Source: Curtobacterium sp. MCBD17_035 (GTDB taxonomy: Bacteria > Actinomycetota > Actinomycetes > Actinomycetales > Microbacteriaceae). Taken from it: a stretch of DNA of 64,000 bases. Of the stretch, positions 54,554 through 64,000 are shown in pieces. The stretch is taken from the NCBI RefSeq assembly GCF_003234815.2, contig NZ_CP126279.1, positions 1,240,001-1,304,000 on the forward strand. Reading direction: 5' to 3'. A model generated the notes under the pieces. It did not search any database. It had not been told where the DNA came from and worked only from the letters and a program-made list of their open reading frames with translations. Made by a program: the position numbers and the translations under genes. Numbering within the stretch: position 1 is the first letter of the stretch; each line of letters opens with the position of its first letter.

Positions 54554-56112
54554 CACGACCCACCCGGGCCTCCCGGCTCGACGGTCTGACCAGCTGGCAC
54601 GCCACCGGATGGCGTGGGCTCCGCGTGGCGGTGCTCGGGCTCGGCGCCACCGGGTTCTCGGTCGCCGACACCCTCGTCGAACTCGGCAGCGAGGTCACCG
54701 TGTGGTCCGAGGACGCCCCGGAGGACCGCGTCGAGCTCCTCGGCGTGATCGGCGCGCGGTTCGTGCGGACCTCCCTGGCGACCGTGCCGGACGAGCTCGT
54801 CGTCGCCGCCCCGGACCTCGTCGTCGCGTCACCCGGGTTGCCGCCGTCCAACCCGACGCTCGCCTGGGCCGTCGAGCACAGCACGGTCTGGGGCGACATC
54901 GAACTCGCCTGGCGCGTCCGCGACAAGGTGGTGCGTCCGAGCGGACCCGCGCCGTGGGTGCTCATCACCGGGACGAACGGCAAGACGACCACGACGCAGC
55001 TCACCCAGGCGATGTACGCGGCCGGCGGCTGGCGTGCCGCGGCCTGCGGCAACATCGGCGTCCCCGTGCTCGACGTCGTCCGCGACCCGGACGGGTACGA
55101 CGTGCTCGTCGTCGAGCTCTCGAGCCACCAGCTGCACAGCATGCCGACGACCGGACCGGGCGCCGTCGTGCCCCTCGCGTCCACGTGCCTCAACCTCGCC
55201 GACGACCACCTCGAGTGGCACGGATCCGCCGCGGCCTACCGGGACGCCAAGGCGAAGGTCTACGCGAACACCGTCGTCGCGTGCGTCTACAACGTCGTCG
55301 ACGAGGCCACGCGGCGCATGGTCGAGGACGCCGACGTCGTCGAGGGGTGCCGTGCCGTCGGGTTCACCCCGGGCGTCCCGGCGCCGGGCGACGTCGGGGT
55401 GGTCGAGGACGTGCTGTGCGACCGTGCGTTCCTCGACGACCGGCGGAACGCCGCGCTCGAACTGGCCGCGCAGGCGGACCTCGAGCTCGCCGGCCTCGCG
55501 TCGCCGCACATGACGATGAACGTGCTCGCGGCGGCGGCGCTCGCCCGCGCCGGTGATGTGACGCCCGCCGACATCCGTCAGGCGGTCCGGGGGTTCCGTC
55601 CCGACCACCACCGCACGGAGCTCGTGGCGGTCGCCGACGGCGTGCGCTGGGTCGACGACTCCAAGGCGACGAACCCCCACGCTGCAACGGCGTCCCTCGC
55701 GGCCTTCGAGGACGTGGTGTGGATCGTCGGCGGCCTGTTCAAGGGCGTCGACGTCGACGACCTCGTGGCCCGGTTCGGACCCGAGGTGCGTGCGGCCGTC
55801 GTGATCGGGACGGACCGCGCACCGGTGCTCGCGGCATTCGCACGACACGCGCCCGATGTGCCCCTCGTCGAGGTCCTCGCATCGGACACTGAGCAGGTCA
55901 TGCCCGAGGCGGTCCGGCATGCCGCCGCGGTCGCACGACCCGGCGACACGGTCCTCCTCGCCCCGGCTGCCGCGTCGTTCGACCAGTTCGGCTCCTACGC
56001 GGACCGGGGGCGCCGGTTCGCGGCGGCCGTCCACGAGCACCTGGGAGGAGACGCCGATGGCGAACCCGCCGACGACCGTCCGCACGGGGACGACCCGGAC
56101 CGGGGGCGGTGA
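54550..56112 (+). CDS. murD: UDP-MurNAc-L-alanine:D-glutamate ligase MurD
   Basis: A 520-aa ligase; ATG 54550 forms an ATGA overlap with the mraY stop. The N-terminal Rossmann-like part carries [20 protein letters not shown]; the ATP loop is [13 protein letters not shown]; later motifs include [40 protein letters not shown] and [11 protein letters not shown]. It adds D-Glu to UDP-MurNAc-L-Ala. The protein's last 18 codons overlap the ftsW start by 56 bases. Confidence 0.96.
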   Translation: MTRPTRASRLDGLTSWHATGWRGLRVAVLGLGATGFSVADTLVELGSEVTVWSEDAPEDRVELLGVIGARFVRTSLATVPDELVVAAPDLVVASPGLPPSNPTLAWAVEHSTVWGDIELAWRVRDKVVRPSGPAPWVLITGTNGKTTTTQLTQAMYAAGGWRAAACGNIGVPVLDVVRDPDGYDVLVVELSSHQLHSMPTTGPGAVVPLASTCLNLADDHLEWHGSAAAYRDAKAKVYANTVVACVYNVVDEATRRMVEDADVVEGCRAVGFTPGVPAPGDVGVVEDVLCDRAFLDDRRNAALELAAQADLELAGLASPHMTMNVLAAAALARAGDVTPADIRQAVRGFRPDHHRTELVAVADGVRWVDDSKATNPHAATASLAAFEDVVWIVGGLFKGVDVDDLVARFGPEVRAAVVIGTDRAPVLAAFARHAPDVPLVEVLASDTEQVMPEAVRHAAAVARPGDTVLLAPAAASFDQFGSYADRGRRFAAAVHEHLGGDADGEPADDRPHGDDPDRGR

Positions 56113-57388
56113 CCGGTCTGCCGGTGCGGCCGCTCGACGCGCGAACGGGGCCGTGGTCGCGGTCCGCCAGCTGTTTGTCGCCGAGACGGGCGCGTTCTAC
56201 ACGATCCTCGGGGTGACCCTGTTCCTCGTCGTGTTCGGCGTGGTCATGGTCCTGTCCTCGTCGAGCGTCGAGCAGTACGCGGCCACGAAGGACTTCTTCG
56301 GGGCCTTCACGCGACAGGGCATGTACGCCGTGATCGGCGTCCCGCTCATGCTCGTCGCATCGCGGCTGTCGGTGCGCTTCTGGCGGAAGTGGGCGATGCG
56401 GATCGTCGTCGCGGGCCTGGTCGTGCAGGCGCTCGTCGTGCTCACACCGCTCGGGTACTCGATCCAGGGCAACCGGAACTGGATCCGGATCGGCTCCTTC
56501 ACCGCGCAGCCGTCCGAGATCCTCAAGCTCGCCCTCGCGCTCGGCATCGGTGCGATCATCTACGCCAAGCGGGACAAGCTCGACGACTGGCGCGAGGTCT
56601 TCATCCCCGTGGGGCTCGCGGCGCTCGGCTCGATCGGGCTCGTCCTCGTCGGCAAGGACCTCGGGACCGCGATCATCATGATGCTGCTCGTGTTCGGTGC
56701 GCTGTTCATCGGCGGCGCCCGCCTGCGGCACCTCGGGGTGGGCGTGCTCGCGATCGCGGTGGTCGTCCCGTTCCTCACGATGTCGTCGAGTTCGCGGTCG
56801 TCCCGGATCAGCGCCTGGTTGTCGGGCTGCACGAACTCGAACCAGTACCAGGACCTCTGCTGGCAGCCCGTGCACGGCATGTGGGCGCTCGCGTCCGGCG
56901 GGGTGTTCGGTGTCGGCCTCGGCAACTCGAAGCTCAAGTGGTCGTGGCTGCCCGAGGCGGACAACGACTTCATCTTCGCGATCATCGGCGAGGAGCTCGG
57001 GCTCATCGGCGCGATCGTCGTGCTCGTCCTCTTCGTGGTCCTCGCGATCGGGTTCGTCAAGGTGATCCGGACCTCCCGCGACCCGTTCGTGCGGACGGTG
57101 ACCGGCGCGGTGATGGTGTGGATCGTCGGGCAGGCACTCGTCAACATCGCCGTGGTGCTCGGCCTCCTACCCGTGCTCGGCGTGCCGTTGCCGTTGATAT
57201 CCGCGGGTGGCTCGGCGCTCATCATGACGCTCGTCGCGATCGGCGTCGTCCTGTCCTTCGCCCGCGTCGCTCCGGACGCCGACACCGCAGTACCCGTGGA
57301 CGGGCACCTCGTCGCGGCGCAGCGATCCGCGGCGGCCGCGGCGGCGCGTGCCGGCCGGGCCGCGAACCCCGGACGGGGTGCTCGGTGA
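56057..57388 (+). CDS. ftsW: Peptidoglycan glycosyltransferase FtsW
   Basis: A 443-aa SEDS-family protein; ATG 56057 has GGGAGGAG upstream inside the murD end. A disordered N-terminus precedes ten hydrophobic helices. SEDS motifs are seen: [20 protein letters not shown] (catalytic Asp region further on), [31 protein letters not shown], and [19 protein letters not shown]. It polymerises septal glycan with FtsI. The coding overlap with murD enforces co-translation. Confidence 0.95.
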   Translation: MANPPTTVRTGTTRTGGGDRSAGAAARRANGAVVAVRQLFVAETGAFYTILGVTLFLVVFGVVMVLSSSSVEQYAATKDFFGAFTRQGMYAVIGVPLMLVASRLSVRFWRKWAMRIVVAGLVVQALVVLTPLGYSIQGNRNWIRIGSFTAQPSEILKLALALGIGAIIYAKRDKLDDWREVFIPVGLAALGSIGLVLVGKDLGTAIIMMLLVFGALFIGGARLRHLGVGVLAIAVVVPFLTMSSSSRSSRISAWLSGCTNSNQYQDLCWQPVHGMWALASGGVFGVGLGNSKLKWSWLPEADNDFIFAIIGEELGLIGAIVVLVLFVVLAIGFVKVIRTSRDPFVRTVTGAVMVWIVGQALVNIAVVLGLLPVLGVPLPLISAGGSALIMTLVAIGVVLSFARVAPDADTAVPVDGHLVAAQRSAAAAAARAGRAANPGRGAR

Positions 57389-58485
57389 GCCGCTTCCTCT
57401 TCGCGGGCGGAGGCACGGCGGGGCACGTCAACCCGCTCCTCGCCGTCGCCGACCGGCTGCGCGAGCGTCGTCCGGACGACGACGTGCTCGTGCTCGGCAC
57501 AGCCGAGGGCCTGGAGGCGCGGCTCGTCCCCCTGCGCGGCTACGAGTTGGCGACCATCCCGCGCCTGCCGTTCCCGCGCCGTCCGAACGCGGCGGCTGTC
57601 CGGTTCCCCGGCGCCTTCCGGCGCACCGTGGCCCACACCGAGGCCCTGATCCGGGATCGCGGCATCGACGTCGTGTTCGGCGTCGGCGGGTACGCGGCCG
57701 CGCCGGCCTACATCGCCGCACGGCGGACGGGCGTCCCGCTCGTGGTGCACGAGGCGAACGCCCGTGCGGGGCTCGCCAACCGCCTCGCCGCGCGCTTCAC
57801 CGACCACGTCGGCACCACGTTCTCGAACACGCGCCTCCCGCACGCCCGCCTCGTCGGCATGCCACTCCGGCGCGAGATCGAGACGCTCGACCGACGCGCC
57901 GCCCGCGCCGAGGGGCTGGCCGCGTTCGGTCTCGACCCCGCGCGCCCGGTGCTGCTCGTGACCGGAGGCTCTTCCGGCGCGCGACGGATCAACGAGACCG
58001 TCCACCGCGCCGCGGCCGCCGTGCTCGGGGTGGGGTGGCAGATCCTGCACATCGTGGGCGCGAAGTCCGACATCGGCCCCTCGTCGCTCGAGGGGTACCA
58101 CGTCCTGCCGTACTGCGACCGCATGGACCTCGCCATGGCCGCCGCGGACTTCGTGGTCTCCCGATCGGGCGCGGGGATGGTCTGCGAGCTCACCGCCGTC
58201 GGCCTGCCGAGCGTGCTCGTGCCGTATCCTGTCGGCAACGGCGAGCAGCGGCTGAACGCCCGCGACGTCGTCGAGGCCGGCGGCGCGGTCCTGGTGGCGG
58301 ACGAGGCGTTCCTGCCCGAGTGGGTGACGTTCGACCTGCTCGGGATCCTCCAGGACCGGGCGCGGATCGCGGACATGGCGGTGCGCGCGGGCAGCGTCGG
58401 ACACCGCGACGGCGCCGATCGCATGACGGACCTCGTGATCGACGCGCTCCGCGGGCGCGACGCGGGACGGACGGAGGAACCATGA
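57385..58485 (+). CDS. murG: UDP-GlcNAc transferase MurG
   Basis: A 366-aa GT-28 glycosyltransferase starting at GTG 57385 (GTGA overlap with ftsW). The N-domain has [20 protein letters not shown] and [19 protein letters not shown]; the C-domain has [20 protein letters not shown] and [20 protein letters not shown] with [20 protein letters not shown]. It adds GlcNAc to lipid I to make lipid II on the inner membrane face. Confidence 0.97.
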   Translation: MSRFLFAGGGTAGHVNPLLAVADRLRERRPDDDVLVLGTAEGLEARLVPLRGYELATIPRLPFPRRPNAAAVRFPGAFRRTVAHTEALIRDRGIDVVFGVGGYAAAPAYIAARRTGVPLVVHEANARAGLANRLAARFTDHVGTTFSNTRLPHARLVGMPLRREIETLDRRAARAEGLAAFGLDPARPVLLVTGGSSGARRINETVHRAAAAVLGVGWQILHIVGAKSDIGPSSLEGYHVLPYCDRMDLAMAAADFVVSRSGAGMVCELTAVGLPSVLVPYPVGNGEQRLNARDVVEAGGAVLVADEAFLPEWVTFDLLGILQDRARIADMAVRAGSVGHRDGADRMTDLVIDALRGRDAGRTEEP

Positions 58486-59915
58486 CCATCAAGCCCGACC
58501 TGTCGCAACCGATCCCCGACGACTTCGGCACCGTGCACTTCATCGGCATCGGCGGTTCCGGCATGAGCGGCATCGCACGGATGTTCCTCGCCGCCGGGCA
58601 CCGGGTCACCGGGTCGGACTCCCGGGAGTCCGCGACGACGGGACGCATGCGCGAACTCGGTGCCGACGTCCGCATCGGCCACGACGCCGCGAACGTCGGT
58701 GACGCCGACACGGTCGTCGTCACGAGTGCGTTGTGGCCCGACAACCCGGAACTCCTGGAGGCCCGGCGTCGCGGTCTGCCGGTCATGCACCGCTCGCAGG
58801 CCCTCGCAGCGCTCATCGCGGGCCGGCGGCTCGTCGCGGTCGCGGGCGCGCACGGCAAGACGACGTCGACCGGCATGATCGTCACGGCCCTGGTGGAGCT
58901 CGGCCTCGACCCGAACTTCGTCAACGGCGGCGTCATCCAGTCCCTCGGTGTCAGCTCGGGCAGCGGTGCGAGTGACACCTTCGTCGTCGAGGCGGACGAG
59001 TCCGACGGCTCGTTCCTGCTCTACGACACCGCGATCGCCCTCGTCACCAACGTCGACGCCGACCACCTCGACCACTATGGCAGTGAGGACGCGTTCATCG
59101 ACGCGTTCGTGACGTTCGCCTCGCGCGCGTCCGAGCGGGTGGTGATCTCGAGCGACGACGCCGGAGCGCGACGCGTCACGGCTGGTGTCCGGGCGACCGC
59201 GCACGCACCGTCCATCGTCACGTTCGGTGAGGCCGACGACGCCGACGTCCGCGTGACCGATGTCGTCGAGACCGCGGGCGTGCAGGCCGTGGTCCACGTC
59301 GCGGGCGTCGCACACCCCCTGGTGCTGCGGGTACCCGGGCGGCACAACGCGATCAACGCGGCGGGGGCCGTGGCCGTGCTCGTCGGCCTCGGGGTCGACG
59401 CGGCCGACGCCGTCCGTGGCGTCGAGGCCTTCGGGGGGACGGAGCGGCGGTTCGAACTGCACGGCACCGAGCGCGGCGTCCGCGTCTACGACGACTACGC
59501 GCACCACCCGACCGAGGTGGCGGTGGCACTGCGCGCCGCGAGGAGCGTCGTCGGCGAGGGCCGCGTCATCGCGATCCACCAGCCGCACCTGTACTCCCGC
59601 ACCCGGCTCATGGCCGGGGACTTCGCCCGCGTCTACGAGGAGCTCGCGGACCACACGGTCGTGCTCGACGTGTACGGCGCCCGTGAGGACCCGGAGCCCG
59701 GGGTGACCGGAGCGCTCGTGCAGGAGCGGTTCACCGACCAGTCGCGCGTCGACTACCTGCCGGACTGGTCCGAGGCGGCAGCCCGTGCCGCCGACCTCGC
59801 CGAGGACGGCGACATCGTCATGACGCTGAGCTGTGGCGACGTCTACCGGATCATCCCGCAGGTGCTCGCCGACCTGCACGGCGGCCGAGTCGCGGCGGAG
59901 GCCCCGGCACGGTGA
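58482..59915 (+). CDS. murC: UDP-MurNAc:L-alanine ligase MurC
   Basis: A 477-aa ligase with ATG 58482 overlapping the murG stop. Signatures: [21 protein letters not shown] loop [83 protein letters not shown] and [12 protein letters not shown]. It adds L-Ala to UDP-MurNAc and opens peptide assembly. Length and motifs normal. Confidence 0.97.
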   Translation: MTIKPDLSQPIPDDFGTVHFIGIGGSGMSGIARMFLAAGHRVTGSDSRESATTGRMRELGADVRIGHDAANVGDADTVVVTSALWPDNPELLEARRRGLPVMHRSQALAALIAGRRLVAVAGAHGKTTSTGMIVTALVELGLDPNFVNGGVIQSLGVSSGSGASDTFVVEADESDGSFLLYDTAIALVTNVDADHLDHYGSEDAFIDAFVTFASRASERVVISSDDAGARRVTAGVRATAHAPSIVTFGEADDADVRVTDVVETAGVQAVVHVAGVAHPLVLRVPGRHNAINAAGAVAVLVGLGVDAADAVRGVEAFGGTERRFELHGTERGVRVYDDYAHHPTEVAVALRAARSVVGEGRVIAIHQPHLYSRTRLMAGDFARVYEELADHTVVLDVYGAREDPEPGVTGALVQERFTDQSRVDYLPDWSEAAARAADLAEDGDIVMTLSCGDVYRIIPQVLADLHGGRVAAEAPAR

Positions 59916-61090
59916 AGCGTCCCGAGGGGTTCGACCCGGGCTCGCTGCCCGTCCCGGAGCGTCCGGCGCCGCCGCGTGAGGACCGTGCCGCGTCGGACAC
60001 GGACGCGAGCGCTCGCGGTGGTGCGACACCGGGTGGTGCGACGTCGGGTGGTGCGACGCCGGGTGGTGCGACGCCGGGCCGTGCGCCGTCGGATGGTGCG
60101 CGGAGCCTCCTGACCGGTGCGACGGGTCAGCGGCTCGGCGCGGGCATCACCGCACTGGCCGGCCGGTTCCGTGCTCTGAGCCCGGACGAGGACTTCGTCG
60201 ACCCCGTGGCGCAGGAGCGCGCCGCCGCGCGTGCCGCACGGGCCGCCGAGGCCGCCGAGGATCCCGACGTCGACCACGAGCGGCCGCTGGGCGCGGGCGT
60301 CCGCGCCGCCGAGACCGCTCACGAGGCCCGCGCGGCCCGCCGCCGTCGTCGTCTGGTGGAGCGCCAGGAGGTCCGTCGGTTCACGCGGCGGAGCCGCCAC
60401 CGGCGTGCAGCGTGGCTCACATCCGGCGCGGTGCTGCTCGTGCTCGTGCTGTCGGTCGTCGTGGCCGTGTACTCGCCGCTCATGGCGCTCCGGACGATCG
60501 AGGTGCGGGGCACCGACCGGGTCGACCGGCAGCAGGTGCTCCACGCGGTGGACGGCCAGCTCGGCACGCCGCTCGCCCGGATCGACTTCGGTGCCATCAA
60601 GCGGCAGCTCGCCGGGTTCCCGCTCATCGCGAGCTACGTGACCGAGGAGGCTCCGCCGCACACGCTCGTCATCACGGTGACCGAACGCGAGCCGATCGTG
60701 GCGGTGAAGACCGGGTCCGGGTACGACCTCGTCGACCCCGCGGGCATCGTCGTCGAGTCCGACCCGAAACAGCCCGCCGGGATGCCGCTCGCGGCGGTGC
60801 AGCCGTCCCAGCTCGGCAGCACGGCCTTCCGGTCGATGACCGAGGTCGTGCTGGCGCTGCCCACCTCGGTGCGCTCGACGGTGACGCAGGTGACCGCGAG
60901 CACCTCGGACGACGTGACGCTCACCCTGCACTCCGGTGCGAAGGTCGTCTGGGGGAGTCCCGACGACTCCGCCGCGAAGGCGCGGCTCCTCGCGGCGTTG
61001 ATGACGTCGCAGGCGCCCTCGGGCAAGGTTGAGTACGACGTCTCGGCGCCCGACAACGGGATCGTGCGGCAGCAGCGATCCGCGGGATGA
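59912..61090 (+). CDS. ftsQ: Cell division protein FtsQ
   Basis: A 392-aa bitopic protein; GTG 59912 overlaps the murC stop. An unusually long N-terminal cytoplasmic region (about 165 residues) includes GGATP repeats and basic runs, then one helix ([20 protein letters not shown]), followed by the POTRA domain ([19 protein letters not shown]) and the FtsQ beta domain ([20 protein letters not shown]). It links FtsL/FtsB to FtsW/FtsI in other bacteria. Position between murC and ftsZ is typical. Confidence 0.93.
   Translation: MKRPEGFDPGSLPVPERPAPPREDRAASDTDASARGGATPGGATSGGATPGGATPGRAPSDGARSLLTGATGQRLGAGITALAGRFRALSPDEDFVDPVAQERAAARAARAAEAAEDPDVDHERPLGAGVRAAETAHEARAARRRRRLVERQEVRRFTRRSRHRRAAWLTSGAVLLVLVLSVVVAVYSPLMALRTIEVRGTDRVDRQQVLHAVDGQLGTPLARIDFGAIKRQLAGFPLIASYVTEEAPPHTLVITVTEREPIVAVKTGSGYDLVDPAGIVVESDPKQPAGMPLAAVQPSQLGSTAFRSMTEVVLALPTSVRSTVTQVTASTSDDVTLTLHSGAKVVWGSPDDSAAKARLLAALMTSQAPSGKVEYDVSAPDNGIVRQQRSAG
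60017..60091 (+). repeat. 15-bp tandem repeat in ftsQ
   Basis: GGTGGTGCGAC plus a variable tail repeats at 60017, 60032, 60047 and 60062, with a diverged copy at 60077, encoding [10 protein letters not shown] pentapeptides. The unit is in frame and lies in the disordered cytoplasmic head, so length changes are probably tolerated. Confidence 0.85.
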
Positions 61091-61208
61091 TGGGCGCACA
61101 CGCCGATTCGCGGGTCGCTCCTGCGACACGCGGCGTGGCGTCGTCCCTCGTTCGGAGGGGCACCCCTAGCGTCGTCAGCAGTACCCATACCAGCAAAATC
61201 CCTGAACT

Positions 61209-61223
61209 TCAACCAGAGGTTGA
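61209..61223. promoter_or_regulatory. TCAAC-N5-GTTGA dyad upstream of ftsZ
   Basis: A perfect 6-bp inverted repeat TCAACC-AGA-GGTTGA lies 40 bases before the ftsZ start within the 172-base ftsQ-ftsZ gap, which has AT-richer promoter-like sequence (CAGCAAAATCC at 61191-61201). The same TCAAC-N5-GTTGA layout precedes the merR gene at 27472-27486. FtsR is known to activate ftsZ in corynebacteria; binding here is a hypothesis. Confidence 0.6.
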
Positions 61224-61262
61224 GGCTTGCTCTCGGAGAGCACTACCGGAGGCCGGACCAAC

Positions 61263-62417
61263 GTGACCACGAACCACAACTACCTCGCCGTCATCAAGGT
61301 GGTCGGCGTCGGCGGCGGCGGCGTGAACGCCGTCAACCGCATGATCGAACTGGGTCTCCGCGGTGTCGAGTTCATCGCGATCAACACGGACGCCCAGGCG
61401 CTCCTGCTCAGCGACGCCGACGTCAAGCTCGACGTCGGCCGCGAGATCACCCGTGGGCTCGGTGCTGGTGCCGACCCGGAGGTCGGCCGTCGTGCCGCCG
61501 AGGACCACGCGGAGGAGATCGAGGAGGCCCTCGCCGGCGCCGACATGGTGTTCGTCACCGCGGGTGAGGGCGGTGGCACCGGGACGGGCGGCGCGCCGGT
61601 CGTCGCGCGCATCGCGAAGTCGATCGGTGCGCTCACCATCGGTGTCGTCACGAAGCCGTTCGGGTTCGAGGGCAAGCGCCGTCAGGCGCAGGCCGAGAAC
61701 GGCGTCGCCACGCTCAAGGACGAGGTCGACACGCTCATCGTCGTGCCGAACGACCGCCTGCTCGAGATCAGCGACCGCGGTATCAGCATGGTCGAGGCGT
61801 TCGCGACCGCCGACCAGGTGCTCCTGGCCGGTGTCCAGGGCATCACCGACCTCATCACGACCCCGGGGCTCATCAACCTCGACTTCGCCGACGTCAAGAG
61901 CGTCATGCAGGGGGCCGGGTCGGCACTCATGGGCATCGGTTCCTCACGCGGCGCGGACCGTGCGATCAAGGCCGCCGAGCTCGCGGTCGCGTCGCCCCTC
62001 CTCGAGGCCTCGATCGACGGCGCGCACGGCGTGCTGCTCTCGATCCAGGGTGGGTCGAACCTCGGCATCTTCGAGATCAACGACGCCGCCCGCCTGGTGC
62101 AGGAGGCCGTCCATCCCGAGGCGAACATCATCTTCGGTGCGGTCATCGACGACACCCTCGGCGACGAGGTCCGGGTCACGGTCATCGCCGCGGGCTTCGA
62201 TGGCGGCGAGCCGTCCGGACAGCAGCAGAAGGACCGCCGGTCGAGCTACGTCGACCCGGACACGACCGCCCCGGTCGCGGCGAGCCACGCGCACGACGAG
62301 ACCGCTCCGGTCGCCTCCTGGGCGACGCAGGAGCACGAGCCGCCCGTGCAGCGCGCAGCCGACCCGGCGTTCGACGATGACGACGACGAGCTCGACGTCC
62401 CCGACTTCCTGAAGTGA
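61263..62417 (+). CDS. ftsZ: Cell division GTPase FtsZ
   Basis: A 384-aa tubulin-like GTPase. GTG 61263 has GGAGG at 61248-61252; the in-frame ATG/TTG upstream at 61227 lacks it. GTP-binding G-box is [16 protein letters not shown]; other signatures are [31 protein letters not shown] and ISIQ-like [17 protein letters not shown]. The acidic C-terminus ends [14 protein letters not shown], the conserved peptide that binds FtsW/SepF-type partners. It assembles the division ring. It has its own promoter region. Confidence 0.98.
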   Translation: MTTNHNYLAVIKVVGVGGGGVNAVNRMIELGLRGVEFIAINTDAQALLLSDADVKLDVGREITRGLGAGADPEVGRRAAEDHAEEIEEALAGADMVFVTAGEGGGTGTGGAPVVARIAKSIGALTIGVVTKPFGFEGKRRQAQAENGVATLKDEVDTLIVVPNDRLLEISDRGISMVEAFATADQVLLAGVQGITDLITTPGLINLDFADVKSVMQGAGSALMGIGSSRGADRAIKAAELAVASPLLEASIDGAHGVLLSIQGGSNLGIFEINDAARLVQEAVHPEANIIFGAVIDDTLGDEVRVTVIAAGFDGGEPSGQQQKDRRSSYVDPDTTAPVAASHAHDETAPVASWATQEHEPPVQRAADPAFDDDDDELDVPDFLK

Positions 62418-63142
62418 GTCGGGTGGACGGGGCCGAGCCGCCCCTCCCGTCCGGGGAACCCGGTCTGGAGGAACGGCTCGGCTCCGTCCGCAGCGGCATC
62501 GCCGACGCCGCGCGAGCCGCGGGGCGCGGCGTCGACGAGCTGACGCTCGTCGTCGTCACGAAGTACCACCCGGCTGCACTCGTCCGGTCCCTGGCCGCAC
62601 TCGGCGTCACCGACGTGGGGGAGAACCGGCACCAGGAGGCGCAGGCCAAGGCGGCCGAGCTCGCCGACCTGTCGCTGCGCTGGCACTTCGTGGGCCAGCT
62701 CCAGAGCAAGAAGGCGCGGCAGGTCCGTCGCTACGCGGACGTCGTGCAGTCGCTCGACCGGGCCAGTGTCGTCGACGCGCTCGCACCGACGGAGGGTGAG
62801 CCGCACCCGCGGGTGATCGACGGCTTCGTCCAGGTGAACCTGACGACCGATCCCGCACGCGGTGGCGCTCAGCCGTCCGAGGTCGACGCACTCGTCGAGC
62901 AGGTGCTGGCATCCGGCGGCGTCCGCCTGCGCGGCGTCATGGCCGTCGCTCCGCTCGACGAGGAGCCCCGTCGGGCGTTCGCCCGGCTCCGCGCGATCTC
63001 CGAGCGCGTGCGTGCGGTGGCGCCGTCGGCGACCGCGATCTCCGCCGGCATGAGCGGCGACTACCCCGACGCCGTGCTCGAGGGCGCGACACACCTTCGG
63101 ATCGGGACGGCAATCACCGGAAACCGCCCGGCTCCTCGTTAA
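62414..63142 (+). CDS. yggS: YggS-family PLP-binding protein
   Basis: A 242-aa PLP homeostasis protein (PLPBP), fold-type III. The Schiff-base Lys is in [53 protein letters not shown], and [20 protein letters not shown] complete the signature. GTG 62414 overlaps the ftsZ stop (GTGA). It lacks known catalysis and buffers PLP and amino-acid balance in other bacteria. Confidence 0.94.
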   Translation: MSRVDGAEPPLPSGEPGLEERLGSVRSGIADAARAAGRGVDELTLVVVTKYHPAALVRSLAALGVTDVGENRHQEAQAKAAELADLSLRWHFVGQLQSKKARQVRRYADVVQSLDRASVVDALAPTEGEPHPRVIDGFVQVNLTTDPARGGAQPSEVDALVEQVLASGGVRLRGVMAVAPLDEEPRRAFARLRAISERVRAVAPSATAISAGMSGDYPDAVLEGATHLRIGTAITGNRPAPR

Positions 63143-63185
63143 TCTCGCACTGGACACGCACGAGCACCCACCACCCGGAGGAACC

Positions 63186-63719
63186 ATGGCCCACCCGCTG
63201 CGCAAGACGATGGTGTACCTCGGCCTCGCCGACGAGGACGTCGAGTACGACGAGCCGGCCGCCCAGGCCGCGCCCTCCCAGCCGACCGCGGTCGCGACCC
63301 AGCCCGCCGTCCAGGCGGCTCCGCCCGCGCCCACCCAGTCACCCGTCGCGTCCGTCGCGACCCAGAACCAGCAGCGCGCGCAGGTGACCCCGCTCCGACG
63401 CGCCCACGCACAGAAGGCGACCCCGGTCCAGGAAATGAACGAGATCCTCACCGTCCACCCCCGCGAGTACAAGGACGCGCAGTCCATCGCCGAGAGCTTC
63501 CGCGACGGCATCCCCGTGATCATCAACCTCACCCAGATGACCGAGGGCGACGCGCGTCGCATGATCGACTTCGCGAGTGGCCTGTCGCTCGGCCTCTACG
63601 GCAAGATCGAGCGCGTCACGAGCAAGGTGTTCCTCCTGTCGCCGGCGCACGTCGCGGTGAGCGGCGAGCCCGCTGAGGTAGAGTCCGACATCGAGGCGTC
63701 CTTCTTCGCCCAGTCCTGA
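63186..63719 (+). CDS. sepF: Cell division protein SepF
   Basis: A 177-aa protein. N-terminal membrane-binding amphipathic helix ([18 protein letters not shown]), Ala/Pro/Gln-rich linker (about 25-75), then the SepF core (about 80-165: [39 protein letters not shown] and [20 protein letters not shown]-type end). It tethers FtsZ to the membrane in Gram-positive bacteria that lack FtsA. GGAGGAACC precedes the ATG. Space in the quote is mine. Confidence 0.95.
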   Translation: MAHPLRKTMVYLGLADEDVEYDEPAAQAAPSQPTAVATQPAVQAAPPAPTQSPVASVATQNQQRAQVTPLRRAHAQKATPVQEMNEILTVHPREYKDAQSIAESFRDGIPVIINLTQMTEGDARRMIDFASGLSLGLYGKIERVTSKVFLLSPAHVAVSGEPAEVESDIEASFFAQS

Positions 63720-63798
63720 GGACCGCTCCCCGCGCGTCCTCCGCCGGGTCCACACCGGCCCCGGTGCCCGCCCCGACCGAACGAGTTGATCAGCCCCG

Positions 63799-64000
63799 AT
63801 GGTGTCCCTCGTCGCGAGCATCCTGCATCTGCTGCTCCTGATCTACTTCTTCATGATGTGGGCGCGGTTCGTGCTCGACCTGCTCCGGACCTTCAACCGG
63901 TCCTGGCGGCCCCGGGGTGCCGTGCTCGTCATCGCCGAGGTCGTGTTCGGGGCCACCGACCCGCCGGTCCGCGCCGTCCGACGGGTGCTCCCGCCGATGC
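63799..64000 (+). CDS. YggT family membrane protein, partial
   Basis: ATG 63799 opens 67 codons that run off the right edge. They begin MVSLVASILHLLLLIYFFMM, a hydrophobic helix, followed by RFVLDLLRTFNRSWRPRGAV and EVVFGATDPPVRAVRR, the YggT signature (TDP-PVR loop). Such genes follow sepF in actinobacterial dcw clusters. The second helix and end are outside the window. Confidence 0.88.
   Translation, partial: MVSLVASILHLLLLIYFFMMWARFVLDLLRTFNRSWRPRGAVLVIAEVVFGATDPPVRAVRRVLPPM

Noticed and set aside
56057..56112. Frameshift or sequence error at the murD-ftsW junction
   Set aside because: Both proteins have intact motifs and normal lengths, and ftsW has its own ribosome site; the 56-base overlap is likely real.

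Overview
The window is a contiguous piece of a very GC-rich (roughly 70 %) actinobacterial chromosome. Gene order, GTG starts, four-base stop/start overlaps and family content point to Microbacteriaceae, most likely a Curtobacterium-like organism; this is inference from protein features, not a database match. I see no rRNA, tRNA, CRISPR array, insertion sequence, prophage or integration site. The left and right edges cut an S9 peptidase gene and a YggT gene.

Region 1 (1-23 kb) is a mosaic of small accessory and housekeeping units. It holds an S9 peptidase, a patatin-like lipase, DoxX, a quinone oxidoreductase with an HxlR regulator, an MFS exporter divergent from a LysR regulator, and a repeat-rich membrane protein. 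Then come an aldo/keto reductase, an F420-reductase-like NADP enzyme, a permease divergent from a MarR regulator with two matching operators, a NUDIX-NYN fusion and a GntR-MFS-pyroglutamyl peptidase operon. A J-domain protein with a NERD-like tail, a stand-alone S4 protein and an HtrA-type protease close the region.

Region 2 (24-33 kb) has a FecCD permease pair, the garA-ftsR-merR signalling cluster (lacking the nuclease gene usual in mycobacteria), a ParA-like ATPase, pyruvate carboxylase and peptide deformylase. Region 3 (33-46 kb) has a large secreted modular protein. After it comes a block whose content matches the mycobacterial pknL neighbourhood: acyl-CoA ligase, ROK glucokinase, acyltransferase, class II DAHP synthase, a PASTA-domain Ser/Thr kinase, a LysM cell-wall hydrolase, an Rv2175c-like DNA-binding protein and a polyprenyl diphosphate synthase.

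Region 4 (45.7-64 kb) is the division and cell wall (dcw) cluster, all on the + strand and tightly packed: DUF3040-mraZ-rsmH-ftsL-ftsI-murE-murF-mraY-murD-ftsW-murG-murC-ftsQ-ftsZ-yggS-sepF-yggT. It makes the lipid II precursor and builds the FtsZ ring. MurE departs from the usual substrate motif, which fits the unusual B-type peptidoglycan of this family.

The most interesting signals are regulatory. A 15-bp dyad TCAAC-N5-GTTGA occurs before both ftsZ and the merR gene next to ftsR. Helically phased GTGG boxes lie before mraZ, with an inverted cluster further upstream. Paired GTTG-N7-CAAC operators lie in the MarR/permease divergent region. I found no clear novel defence or mobile system.
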